DNA of 64,000 nt from JACVRW01 sp963808775 (GTDB lineage: Bacteria; Actinomycetota; Thermoleophilia; Solirubrobacterales; Thermoleophilaceae). Below are positions 8,753-16,941 of this stretch, one piece after another. The position numbers and the translations under genes are program-made. A model generated the notes under the pieces. That model had not been told where the DNA came from, did not search any database, and worked only from the letters and a program-made list of their open reading frames with translations. Where the stretch lies: contig CAWEGR010000001.1 of the NCBI GenBank assembly GCA_963808775.1, positions 62,001 to 126,000 on the forward strand, read 5' to 3'. Position 1 is the stretch's first letter; each line of letters starts with the position of its first letter.

Positions 8753-9053
8753 AGGGGCGGCGGCGGCGGTTGCGGGTGTGCCCCGCGAGAAGTACCCTCC
8801 AGTGAACGCGGTCGGTACGGCCGCTGCTGAGACAAAAGACGAGCAAATCGCCCGATTCCGTGCTGAACGTCGCATCCATCCAAGACAGACCGATCCCTCG
8901 GAAGGAGCGTCCGGGAGGGTCCCTAGAAGGCGGCACCGCGCGCGTCCCCGGCGCGCGTGACGAGCGACGTCCGATGTCCCGCGGCGACCTGTCGCACCGC
9001 TCATCCAATTGAGGCTGAGCCGGCGTTCTGCGCCGGAATGAGGAGACATCGAA
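8753..9053 (+). other. Gene-free leader region before rny
   Basis: These 301 bases hold no credible gene. Inverted repeats can be seen: GCGCGC at 8938-8943 pairs with 8951-8956, and CCGGCG at 9020-9025 pairs with CGCCGG at 9031-9036 around a TTCTG loop just before the rny ribosome site (AGGAG at 9041-9045). The rny promoter and a structured 5' leader probably lie here. I see no clear -10/-35 pair. Confidence 0.4.
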
Positions 9054-10541
9054 ATGGAGATCGTGTTCGCCGCGCTCGTGGCGGCGGCGGTCGCGGTGGC
9101 GGTGGTGCTGCTGGTCCAGCGCCCGCGCGCGGTCGGCGCCGGTGCCGGCGCAGTCGCCACTCCGGAGCGCCCCGCGAGCGTCGAGGGCCGTGCTTCCGGG
9201 CAGGGCCGCGATGGGCTCGAGGAGGAGCTGGTCGCGCGCCGCACCGAGATCGCCCGGCAGGAGGAGCGCCTGCATGCCCGCGAGAGCTCGCTCGAGGCGC
9301 AGGCGCAGCAGCTCTCCGAGCGCGAGCGCTCGCTCGACGACCGCCAGCGCAACCTCGATCACGCCCGTGAGGAGCTGAAGGAGACAAAGACGCGCCAGAT
9401 CCGCGAGCTCGAGCGCGTGGCGGGCCTGAGCGCGGGCCAGGCCAAGCAGCTCATGATGGCCGAGCTGTCCGACGAACTTCGCCACGAGAGCGCCCGCATC
9501 ATCCGCCAGGTCGAGGAGGAGACGCGCCGCGACGCCGACCGGCGCTCCCGCAGCATCCTCGCCACGGTCATGCAGCGCGTGGCGTCGAGTCACTCGGTCG
9601 AGACCACGGTGTCGGTGGTCGAGCTCAAGTCGGACGAGCTCAAGGGCCGCATCATCGGCCGTGAGGGCCGCAACATCCGCGCCCTCGAGACCCTCACCGG
9701 GATCGACTTCATCATCGACGACACCCCCGGCGCGGTGCTCCTGTCCGGCTTCGACGGCGTGCGCCGCGAGGTCGCCCGTCTCACGCTCGAGCGCCTGCTG
9801 CAGGACGGCCGCATCCATCCCGCCCGCATCGAGGAGGCCTTCCACCAGGCCAAGTCGGAGATCGACCAGCACATCGTCGAGGTGGGGGAGCAGGCCGTCT
9901 TCGAGGCCAACGTCGGCTCGGTGCACCCCGAGCTCGTGAAGCTGCTCGGCAAGCTCCGCTTCCGGACGAGCTACGGGCAGAACGTCCTGCATCACTCGAT
10001 CGAGTGCGCCCGGCTGGCGTCGATGCTCGCCGAGGAGCTCGGCGGCGACCCGCGCGTGGCCGCCCGCGCCGCGCTCCTGCACGACATCGGCAAGGCCGTG
10101 TCGCACGAGACCGAGGGACCGCACGCGCTCGTCGGCGGCGAGCTGGCGCGGCGCTACAAGGAGTCGGAGGCCGTCGCGCACGCGATGGAGGCGCATCACA
10201 ACGAGGTCGAGCCCCAGACCGTCGAGGCCGTGATCGTCCAGATCGTCGACGCGCTCTCGGGCGCCCGGCCGGGCGCGCGCGGCGAGTCGCTCGAGCACTA
10301 CGTGAAGCGGCTGCACGAGCTCGAGGCGATCGCGATGCGCCACGAGGGCGTCGAGAAGGTCTACGCGATGCACGCCGGCCGCGAGATCCGCGTGATCGTG
10401 CACCCGGAGGCGATCGACGACGACGGCGCGACGCTGCTCTCGCACCAGATCGCCCGCGACGTCGAGAAGGAGCTCGAGTACCCGGGTCAGATCAAGGTGA
10501 CGGTGATCAGGGAGAGCCGCGCGACGGACTACGCGCGCTGA
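9054..10541 (+). CDS. rny: Ribonuclease Y
   Basis: RNase Y is a membrane-anchored endoribonuclease that starts mRNA decay. The 495-residue protein has one N-terminal membrane helix (residues 2-22), a long charged coiled coil (about 50-150), a KH RNA-binding domain (GRIIGREGRNIRALETLTGIDFIIDDTP near residue 200) and an HD domain with the catalytic pair in LLHDIGKAVSHE near residue 344. The C-terminal part (HEGVEKVYAMHAGREIRVIV) is typical. The ATG has AGGAG 8 bases upstream. The order recA-recX-rny-miaB is common in Actinobacteria. Confidence 0.95.
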   Translation: MEIVFAALVAAAVAVAVVLLVQRPRAVGAGAGAVATPERPASVEGRASGQGRDGLEEELVARRTEIARQEERLHARESSLEAQAQQLSERERSLDDRQRNLDHAREELKETKTRQIRELERVAGLSAGQAKQLMMAELSDELRHESARIIRQVEEETRRDADRRSRSILATVMQRVASSHSVETTVSVVELKSDELKGRIIGREGRNIRALETLTGIDFIIDDTPGAVLLSGFDGVRREVARLTLERLLQDGRIHPARIEEAFHQAKSEIDQHIVEVGEQAVFEANVGSVHPELVKLLGKLRFRTSYGQNVLHHSIECARLASMLAEELGGDPRVAARAALLHDIGKAVSHETEGPHALVGGELARRYKESEAVAHAMEAHHNEVEPQTVEAVIVQIVDALSGARPGARGESLEHYVKRLHELEAIAMRHEGVEKVYAMHAGREIRVIVHPEAIDDDGATLLSHQIARDVEKELEYPGQIKVTVIRESRATDYAR

Positions 10542-10577
10542 GGGCATGCACCTCCGCGGCGCCTATCCTCGACCGGG

Positions 10578-11897
10578 ATGAAGACGTATCACCTGACCAC
10601 CTTCGGGTGCCAGATGAACGAGCACGACTCCGAGCGCATGAAGGGCATGCTCGAGTCGCTCGGCTACGGCGAGGCGCCCGAGCGCGCCGGAGCCGACCTG
10701 ATCCTCTTCAACACCTGCTCGATCCGTGAGAAGGCCGACAACCGTCTCGTGGGCCACCTCGGCGAGGCAAAGCGGCTGAAGGCCGAGGAGCCGGAGCGCG
10801 TCGTAGGGATCGGCGGCTGCTGGTCGCAGTCGATGAAGGAGCAGGTCTTCGAGATGTTCCCGTTCGTCGACGTCGCCTTCGGGCCAGGCCAGGTCCACAA
10901 GCTCGCCGAGTTCCTCACGAGCGACTCGATCACCGCGCAGGGCTTCTTCGAGTTCGAGGGCTTCACCGGGCACCTGCCGATGAAGCGCGAGCGCGAGTTC
11001 CAGGCCTGGGTCCAGATCAGCGTCGGCTGCAACTGCGCCTGCTCCTACTGCATCGTGCCCTCCACCCGCGGCCGTGAGGTCTCACGGCCGGCGGACGAGA
11101 TCGTGGCCGAGGTCGAGCGCGTCGCGGCCGACGGCGTCCGCGAGGTGACGCTGCTCGGCCAGAACGTCTGCTCCTACGGGCGCGACCTGCCGAAGGGCTC
11201 GAAGTCGACGTTCGCGGAGCTGCTCGCGCGCGTGGACGCGATCGAGGGCATCGAGCGCATCCGCTACACGAGCCCGCACCCGAAGGACATCCGCGAGGAC
11301 GTGATCGCGGCGCACGTGGAGCTCCCGAGCGTCTGCGAGCACATCCACCTGCCGCTGCAGTCTGGCTCGAGCCGGATCCTCAAGGCGATGCGGCGCACCT
11401 ACAACCGCGAGCGCTACCTCGACCGCGTGGCGATGATCCGCGAGCTGGTCCCGGACTGCGCCCTGACGACCGACATCATCGTCGGCTTCCCGGGCGAGAC
11501 GGAGGACGACTTCGAGGAGACCCTCGAGGTCGTCGACCAGGTCCGCTACGACTCTGCGTTCACCTTCATCTACTCGCCCCGCCGCGAGACGGAGGCGGCG
11601 GAGCTGCCGGGCCAGCTGCCGCACGAGGTCTCGAGCGAGCGCATGGGGCGGCTCGTGGAGCTGGTCCAGCGACACGCGAACGAGCGCGCACAGCGCTTCG
11701 TCGGCCGCACGATGGACGTCCTGGTCGAGGGCCCCTCGCGCACCGATCCGAGCCGCCTGCGCGGGCGCATCCGCCACAACAAGACGGTCAACTTCGCCGG
11801 CGTCGCCGGGGCGGGGGAGACCACACCCGTCGAGATCGCCTCCGCCACGAGCACGACGCTCGCGGGCGAGGAGCTGCTCGTCGGCCGGCTGGCCTAG
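10578..11897 (+). CDS. miaB: tRNA-2-methylthio-N6-dimethylallyladenosine synthase MiaB
   Basis: MiaB is a radical-SAM enzyme that adds a methylthio group to i6A37 of tRNA. The 439-residue protein has the N-terminal UPF0004 domain (TFGCQMNEHDSERM, FNTCSIREKA, GIGGCWSQ supplying three cluster Cys), the radical-SAM motif GCNCACSYCIVPSTRG with CxxxCxxC near residue 155, and a C-terminal TRAM domain (VLVEGPSR to NFAG). It partners functionally with miaA at 16 kb. It converges with the coiled-coil gene, overlapping by 4 bases. Confidence 0.95.
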   Translation: MKTYHLTTFGCQMNEHDSERMKGMLESLGYGEAPERAGADLILFNTCSIREKADNRLVGHLGEAKRLKAEEPERVVGIGGCWSQSMKEQVFEMFPFVDVAFGPGQVHKLAEFLTSDSITAQGFFEFEGFTGHLPMKREREFQAWVQISVGCNCACSYCIVPSTRGREVSRPADEIVAEVERVAADGVREVTLLGQNVCSYGRDLPKGSKSTFAELLARVDAIEGIERIRYTSPHPKDIREDVIAAHVELPSVCEHIHLPLQSGSSRILKAMRRTYNRERYLDRVAMIRELVPDCALTTDIIVGFPGETEDDFEETLEVVDQVRYDSAFTFIYSPRRETEAAELPGQLPHEVSSERMGRLVELVQRHANERAQRFVGRTMDVLVEGPSRTDPSRLRGRIRHNKTVNFAGVAGAGETTPVEIASATSTTLAGEELLVGRLA

Positions 11898-14155
11898 TCG
11901 GGCGTCGACGACATCGCGTCGGCGATCTCGTTGAGCCGCCGCTCCGCGCTGCCCATCGCCTCGAACGCCCGGGTCGCGTCCGCGATCTTCCCCTGCAGGT
12001 CGTCGAGCTTCTCTCGCATCGTCACGGAGTCCGAGCGCGACAGCTCGAGCTCGTCGAGCAGCTCGCGCTCCGTCATCGCGTGGATCTCGGCCTGGCGCTC
12101 GTTCTCGTCGCGCAGGCGGGCGCACTCGGCGCGCGCCTGCTCGGCGCGGCGGTCAGCGTCGGCGAGCAGGTCGATCTGTGAGCGCAGCTTGTCGAGCTCG
12201 GCCTCGGTGGCGGCGCGCTCCTCCTCGAGCTTCGCCTGGGCCTTCTCGAGGCGCTTCTCGAGCTTCGCGATCTGGTCGCGGTCCTGCGCCGAGCCGCCGG
12301 CGTGCTGTTCGAGCTCCTCGCGCCGGCTGCGCTCGGCCTCGAGCTGGTCGCGCAGCTCGCCGAGCCGCTCCGCGTGGGCGGAGCGCTCCTCGTCGAGCTC
12401 GTCGCGGTGGCGCTGGGCGGCCTCCGCGACCGACTCGTCGCTCTGGGCGCGCGCCGCGTCGAGCTCGGCCTGAAGCGCCGCGGCGTCCTCGCGGTGACGC
12501 GCCCGCTCGGCCTCGAGCCGGTCGGCGTGCCCCTGCTCGATCGCCGCGAGCCTGGATGCATCGATTCCGCCCGCCCGCGCCTCCTCGAGCGCCTGCACGT
12601 GTTCCGTGCGCTCGGCGGCCAGCTGCAGCTCGTGCCGCGCGCGCTCCGCCTCGAGCTCAGCCGCGTGCTTTGCCTGCACGGCATCCAGCTCGCTCGCCTG
12701 GCGCTCCAGCTCGAGCTCGAGCTTCTGGCGCGCGTTCGCCTTCTCGACGGCGATCGCCTCCTCGAGGCGGGCCCGCTCGCGCTCGAGCTCCTTCGCCGCA
12801 ACGGCGCGCTCTGCCTCGACGGCCTCCTCGAGCCTCGCGGCGTGGGCGTCGAGCTCCTTCTGGTGGCGCACCCGCTCAGCGTCGATGGCGCTGCCGGTAC
12901 GCGCCCGCTCGGCATCGAGCTCGGCCGTGCGCCGCTCGCGCTCCGCGGCCACGGCCTGCTCGGCGGCGACCTGCGCGGCGTCGGCCCGCTCGCGCTCGCC
13001 GGCCAGCTCGGCGGCTGCGTCCTCCGCGGCCCTGCAGCCCTCTCGCGCTCGGATGCCACGGCCTCCTCGAGCGCCGCCGCCGCCCGCGACGCGCTCCGCG
13101 GCGAGCGCCTCCTCGGCCTCGGCCAGCGCGCGCGAGGCCTTCTCGCGCTCAGAAGCCACGGCGGCCTCGAGCGCTTCGCCCGCCCTCGACCGCTCGGCCG
13201 CGAGAGCCTTCTCCGCCTCGGCCAGCGCGCGCGAGGCCTTCTCGCGCTCAGATGTCACGGCGTCCTCGAGCGCTTCGCCCGCCCTCGACCGCTCGGCCGC
13301 CAACGCCTTCTCCGCCTCGGCCAGCGCGCGCGAGGCCTTCTCGCGCTCCGCGGCGAGAGCCTTCTCGGCCTCGTCGATACGCGTGCCGCCCTCGCGCAGC
13401 GCCCGCTCGTGCTCGGAGGCCAGGTCGGCGAGCGCGCGCTCGTGATCCCGAGCTGCCGTCTCGAGCTCGGAGCGGAGCTCCTCGACCTCGGCCTCGAGCT
13501 CCTCGACGCGCTGCGAGCGGTCGGGGACGGCGGGCACCGGCTCGGCGGGGAGCTGGAGCCTCACAACGCCGCCCTCGTCCTCGTCGTCGGGCGGGATGAT
13601 CACGGTGCCGACGGTCTGAGGGCCGCTCGGCGCGACCTGCTCCTCCATGAAGTCGAGCGAGTCGAGCAGCTCGAGGATCTGCGCGCGGGTGGCCACGGCC
13701 GGCTGCACCGCGAGCTTGGTCATGACGGCGATGTCGGACAGGCCGAGCGAATCCGTGGGGTCGGCGATCGCGACGATCAGCGTGCCGTCGGGCGTGAAGC
13801 CGACCGGCACGGCGAGATAGCGGCGGGCCGCGTTTTCGAGCAGCACGGCGGCGGCGTCGCGGTCGACGGGGAACTGCTCGAGATCGATGTGGTCGAGCCC
13901 GTAGCGCTCGGCGAGAGCGCGCGCGAGCTGGTCCTCCGTCATCGCGCCCTGGTCGATGAGCACCCGCTCGGGCGTCATGCCGGGATGCCGCGCCTGCTCG
14001 ACCGCCCGGTCGACCACGTCCTGGCCGACGAAGCCGAGCTCGACGAGGATGTCGGACAGGAAGCGCCGGCCGGCCCCGGTCAGCGTGGGGGAGGAGACGC
14101 CGGGGCCGGAGAGCGGCGTGCCGGGCACCCCGCCGGGAAGCGGCTCGGCGCTCAT
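11894..14155 (-). CDS. MshEN (GspE N-terminal) domain protein with a very long coiled coil
   Basis: Residues about 25-190 match the N-terminal domain of PilB/GspE ATPases (ILVELGFVGQDVVDRAVEQAR, ALAERYGLDHIDLEQFPVD, AVPVGFTPDGTLIVAIADP), a domain known in some proteins to bind c-di-GMP. No ATPase follows. Instead about 500 residues of Ala/Glu/Arg-rich coiled coil run to the end, including near-identical 33-residue repeats (EREKASRALAEAEKALAAER) between about 13085 and 13380. Two compensating frame breaks lie near 13035 and 13070. The ATG at 14155 overlaps the preceding gene's stop (ATGA). The protein looks like a scaffold; its function is not known. Confidence 0.75.
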   Translation of the reverse strand: MSAEPLPGGVPGTPLSGPGVSSPTLTGAGRRFLSDILVELGFVGQDVVDRAVEQARHPGMTPERVLIDQGAMTEDQLARALAERYGLDHIDLEQFPVDRDAAAVLLENAARRYLAVPVGFTPDGTLIVAIADPTDSLGLSDIAVMTKLAVQPAVATRAQILELLDSLDFMEEQVAPSGPQTVGTVIIPPDDEDEGGVVRLQLPAEPVPAVPDRSQRVEELEAEVEELRSELETAARDHERALADLASEHERALREGGTRIDEAEKALAAEREKASRALAEAEKALAAERSRAGEALEDAVTSEREKASRALAEAEKALAAERSRAGEALEAAVASEREKASRALAEAEEALAAERVAGGGGARGGRGIRAREGCRAAEDAAAELAGERERADAAQVAAEQAVAAERERRTAELDAERARTGSAIDAERVRHQKELDAHAARLEEAVEAERAVAAKELERERARLEEAIAVEKANARQKLELELERQASELDAVQAKHAAELEAERARHELQLAAERTEHVQALEEARAGGIDASRLAAIEQGHADRLEAERARHREDAAALQAELDAARAQSDESVAEAAQRHRDELDEERSAHAERLGELRDQLEAERSRREELEQHAGGSAQDRDQIAKLEKRLEKAQAKLEEERAATEAELDKLRSQIDLLADADRRAEQARAECARLRDENERQAEIHAMTERELLDELELSRSDSVTMREKLDDLQGKIADATRAFEAMGSAERRLNEIADAMSSTPD
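13085..13380 (-). repeat. 99-bp tandem coding repeats in the coiled coil
   Basis: About three copies of a 33-codon unit encode EREKASRALAEAEKALAAER plus SRAGEALE-type linkers. The copies are nearly identical at the DNA level (for example GCCAGCGCGCGCGAGGCC recurs at 99-base spacing on the plus strand), which suggests recent duplication or copy-number change. Confidence 0.7.
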
Positions 14156-15109
14156 GCGGTCTCCGTCTCCATGCTGATCGGCGCCACGAGATCGCCCAGC
14201 TCGGCGGACAGCGGACGCCGCCTCGAGGGCCTCGACGGCCGAGGCCGCCTCGGACAGCGCCTGAATGCCATAGGCGAGCCCGGCGGCGGCGCGCCCCGTC
14301 GCCGCGCGGGCGAGCGTGCGCTCCGCGCGGCCGAGGAAGGCCCGTGCGCCCTCGGGGCCCTTGCAGCCCACGAGCACGGCCACGAGCTCGTCCTCGCCGC
14401 CGCGGGCGAGATGATCGGTGCGCCGCACGCAGCCCTCGAGCGCCTCGGCCACGTCCTTCAGCATCAGGTCCGCGAGCGCCGCGCCCTGGCGGTCCGCGAT
14501 CGCGCCGCGCTCGGGCAGGCGGCAGACGACCGCGTACGACTCGACCGTGCCGCGCCTGGCGAGCTCCCACTCCCGCTCCATGGCGGTCAGGAGGAGCTCG
14601 CGCGTGGGCAGCCCGGTGGCCGGGTCGACCACGTCGCGGTCGCGCGCGGCCTCGCTGAGGCGGCGCAGCTCGGCGCGCGTCGAGATGCTCTCCCACTCGT
14701 ACGAGAGGAGGCGCGCCGACACGAGCAGCAGCTGGGCGAGATGACGCGGAGCGACCCCCTCGTCACCCGGGCTGCCGAGCAGCGCCCCCACAATGCTGCC
14801 GTCGGCGGCGTCGAGCGGCGCGGAGACGAACGCTCCCGGCCACCACGCGGCAAGCGCCTCGGCGTCGATGAGCTGGGCGCTTCCGCCGGGGGACGAGCTG
14901 AGCGGCAGCGTGAGGCCGCGCTCGATGCCTCCGCCGCGCGCGTCGAGCACGCGCGCCTCACCGCTCTCCCAGTCGGCCTGGCAGAGAATGAGGCAGCCGT
15001 CCGGCGCGGCGCCGGCGAGCAGGTCGAGCACCGAGCCTGCGGCGTCGGCAAAGCTCGCGAAGCGCCTGGCGGCCAGGCGCGAAAGTGCGTCGAGCGCTTC
15101 GACGTTCAT
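14152..15109 (-). CDS. GAF-like plus degenerate GGDEF domain protein (3' frameshift)
   Basis: The first 140 or so residues resemble a GAF-type sensor (CLILCQADWESGEARVL, FVSAPLDAADGSIVGALLG). The second half resembles a diguanylate cyclase (DPATGLPTRELLLTAMEREW, DVAEALEGCVRRTDHLARGGEDELVAVL), but the active-site GGDEF is GGEDEL, so activity is doubtful. I chose ATG 15109 because TAGGAAG precedes it; ATG 15124 is an alternative. One extra base near 14205 fuses this frame to the next gene; removing it gives an end reading PISMETETA with a TGA at 14154-14152 overlapping the next ATG. The pair is probably an operon. Confidence 0.7.
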
Positions 15110-15120
15110 GAACTTCCTAG

Positions 15121-15128
15121 TCATCGGC
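15121..15128 (-). promoter_or_regulatory. GCCGATGA motif, possible sigma-28/WhiG-type -10
   Basis: On the minus strand GCCGATGA lies 11 bases before the GAF-GGDEF gene's ATG. It resembles the sigma-28 family -10 (GCCGATAA/GCCGATAT), but the position 15 bases upstream (ACTG) does not match TAAA. A similar motif precedes the PilB-like gene. Weak evidence on its own. Confidence 0.25.
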
Positions 15129-15164
15129 AGAATCGCTGCGGATCAGTAGACCCGCAGCGTCGCC

Positions 15165-15989
15165 TCAGAGCGAGCGCTCGAGGTCCGCGAGTGCGGCGCG
15201 AGCCGCCAGGATGCCGCCGTTCGACCACCACACGGCCGGGTCGACGCGGATCTGGCGCCCTCCGAGCCGCCTGGCGCGGTCCTCGCCGCCCGGCTCGACG
15301 GACACGAGCACCACGTCGGCGCTGTCGATCGGCGCGGGCGCTCCGAGGCCGGCGTCGGCCAGCACCGTGCCGGCGAACGACTCCTCGCCGGCGGTCTCGG
15401 TCCGGTCCCGGCCGACGCGCGCGACGGCCACCCGCGTGCCCGCTCCGCCCGAGGCCTTCTGAAACTCGGCGGCGCGCCCGTCCCAGTCGACGAGCAGGGC
15501 CTCGGCGTCGTTCGTGCGCCCGAGGGCCTCGCCGTGGAGGCGCAGGCTGAGCTTCCACGCGCGCCCGCCGCCATCGGTCATCACGGTCGGAGCGATCCGG
15601 GTCAGGTCGCCGTAGAGCCGCTCCTGGGTGTCGGCGTCGCCGAGGATCAGGTCGGGATCCGCTGCCTCGACCGCCGCGAGGTCGAGCGGCGTGATCGGCG
15701 CGACGACCTCGACGCCCGCCGCCTGCGAGCGCAGGTAGCGCGGCAGGCGGCCCTCCGGCAGGGCCGCGCGGATCGGCTCGACGCCGATCGCGAGCGCGTC
15801 GCCGAGGGCATCTGCGGTCAGCGTCATCGGCCGCTCGGCCTGACCGGGCACCTTCGTGCCCGCCAGCGGGGCGAGCGTGTCCTGCACCTTGAGCGGGCGC
15901 GCGGTCTCCTTGGCTTCGTCGAAGCCCGATTCCTGGCAGCCGGCCACGAGGCCGGCGAGGAGCAGCACGATGAGCACGCGTCCGCGCAC
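15165..15989 (-). CDS. Periplasmic-binding lipoprotein, iron/siderophore ABC transporter type
   Basis: The 274-residue protein starts with a lipobox signal (MRGRVLIVLLLAGLVAGCQ), so it should be anchored outside the membrane. The rest follows the TroA/FecB-like binding-protein plan: a first lobe with a conserved segment in which positions inferred from the ligand (AAVEAADPDLILGD) precede the linker helix, and a second lobe (TRVAVARVGRDRTETAGEESFAGTVLADAGL). No permease or ATPase genes are adjacent, so it is an orphan component. The ligand is inferred from family only. It is divergent from miaA across about 40 bases. Confidence 0.7.
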   Translation of the reverse strand: MRGRVLIVLLLAGLVAGCQESGFDEAKETARPLKVQDTLAPLAGTKVPGQAERPMTLTADALGDALAIGVEPIRAALPEGRLPRYLRSQAAGVEVVAPITPLDLAAVEAADPDLILGDADTQERLYGDLTRIAPTVMTDGGGRAWKLSLRLHGEALGRTNDAEALLVDWDGRAAEFQKASGGAGTRVAVARVGRDRTETAGEESFAGTVLADAGLGAPAPIDSADVVLVSVEPGGEDRARRLGGRQIRVDPAVWWSNGGILAARAALADLERSL

Positions 15990-16028
15990 GAGAGGTATAT
16001 CTAGCGATCCGTGGAGGAGAACACGCCC

Positions 16029-16923
16029 GTGATCGCCCTGTTCGGGCCCACCGGGGTCGGCAAGACCGACGTCGCGATAGCCGTTGCGGAGCGGCTGCGC
16101 GAGCGCGGCGAGGACCCGATCGCGATCTCCGCGGACGCCCTTCAGGTCTACCGCGGGCTCGAGCTGCTGACCGGCGCGGCGACCGAGGCGCGAACGCGAG
16201 CGCCTCGAGCACCGGCTCGTGTCGTTCCTGCCCGTGACGGAGACCTACTCGGCCGGTCGCTTCGCGGCCGACGCCAGGAGGGAGATCGACGCCGCGCTGG
16301 CCGCGGGGCGCCGGCCGATCGTCGTCGGGGGGACCGGCCTCTACCTGCAGGCCGCGCTGACCGATCTCGAGCTGCGCCCGCCGCCGCCCGAGGAGCTGCG
16401 CGCGCGCATCACGTCCGACCTCGACGAGCGCGGACCGGAGGCGCTCCACGCCGAGCTGGGCGAGCTCGCGCCGGAGGCGGCCGCCGCGATCCCGCCCGGC
16501 GATCGCACGCGCGTGGCGCGCGCCCTCGAGCTGCTCGCGATGGGCGAGGAGCCGCCGCCCACAGGCGATGAATCGAGGCTCTGGACCGCGCAGCTCAGGC
16601 ATCCGACGGAGCTCGTGGGGCTGACCATGGAGCGCGAGGCGCTGTACGCCCGCATCGACGCTCGCGTGGACGCGATGGTCGCCGCCGGGGCGGGGGAGGA
16701 GGTGCGCAGGGCGGCCGCCGCGGGGGCCTCCGTGACCGCGCGCAAGGCGCTCGGCTTCGAGGAGCTGCTGCGCGGCGACGTCGACGCGATGAAGCGGCGC
16801 ACGCGCCGCTACGCGCGGCGCCAGTTGACCTGGATGCGGCGGCTCGAGGGCGTCAGGATGCTCGACGCGGGCTCGGTGCCGCCCAATCGGCTGGCGGGCC
16901 AGCTAGATTTGCCGCGTCCGTAG
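16029..16923 (+). CDS. miaA: tRNA dimethylallyltransferase MiaA (one frameshift)
   Basis: MiaA attaches a dimethylallyl group to A37 of tRNA, the substrate later used by MiaB. Visible features are the P-loop GPTGVGKTD at the start, SADALQVYRGLELLTGAAT, SFLPVTETYSAGRFA, GGTGLYLQAAL and the C-terminal KALGFEELLRGD plus RRYARRQLTWMRR. I favour GTG 16029 because GGAGGAG sits 9 bases upstream, over GTG 16011. An extra base near 16191 splits the frame. The gene is highly conserved, so a sequencing error is likely. The penicillin-acylase gene follows 18 bases later. Confidence 0.9.
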
Positions 16924-16941
16924 GGGTACCGAGGAGGAGAC

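Noticed and set aside
12302..15550. A plus-strand open frame of more than 1000 codons opposite the coiled-coil and GGDEF-like genes
   Set aside because: It is the antisense shadow of Glu/Arg/Ala-rich genes in high-GC DNA; it has no domain and its codon pattern follows the minus-strand genes.
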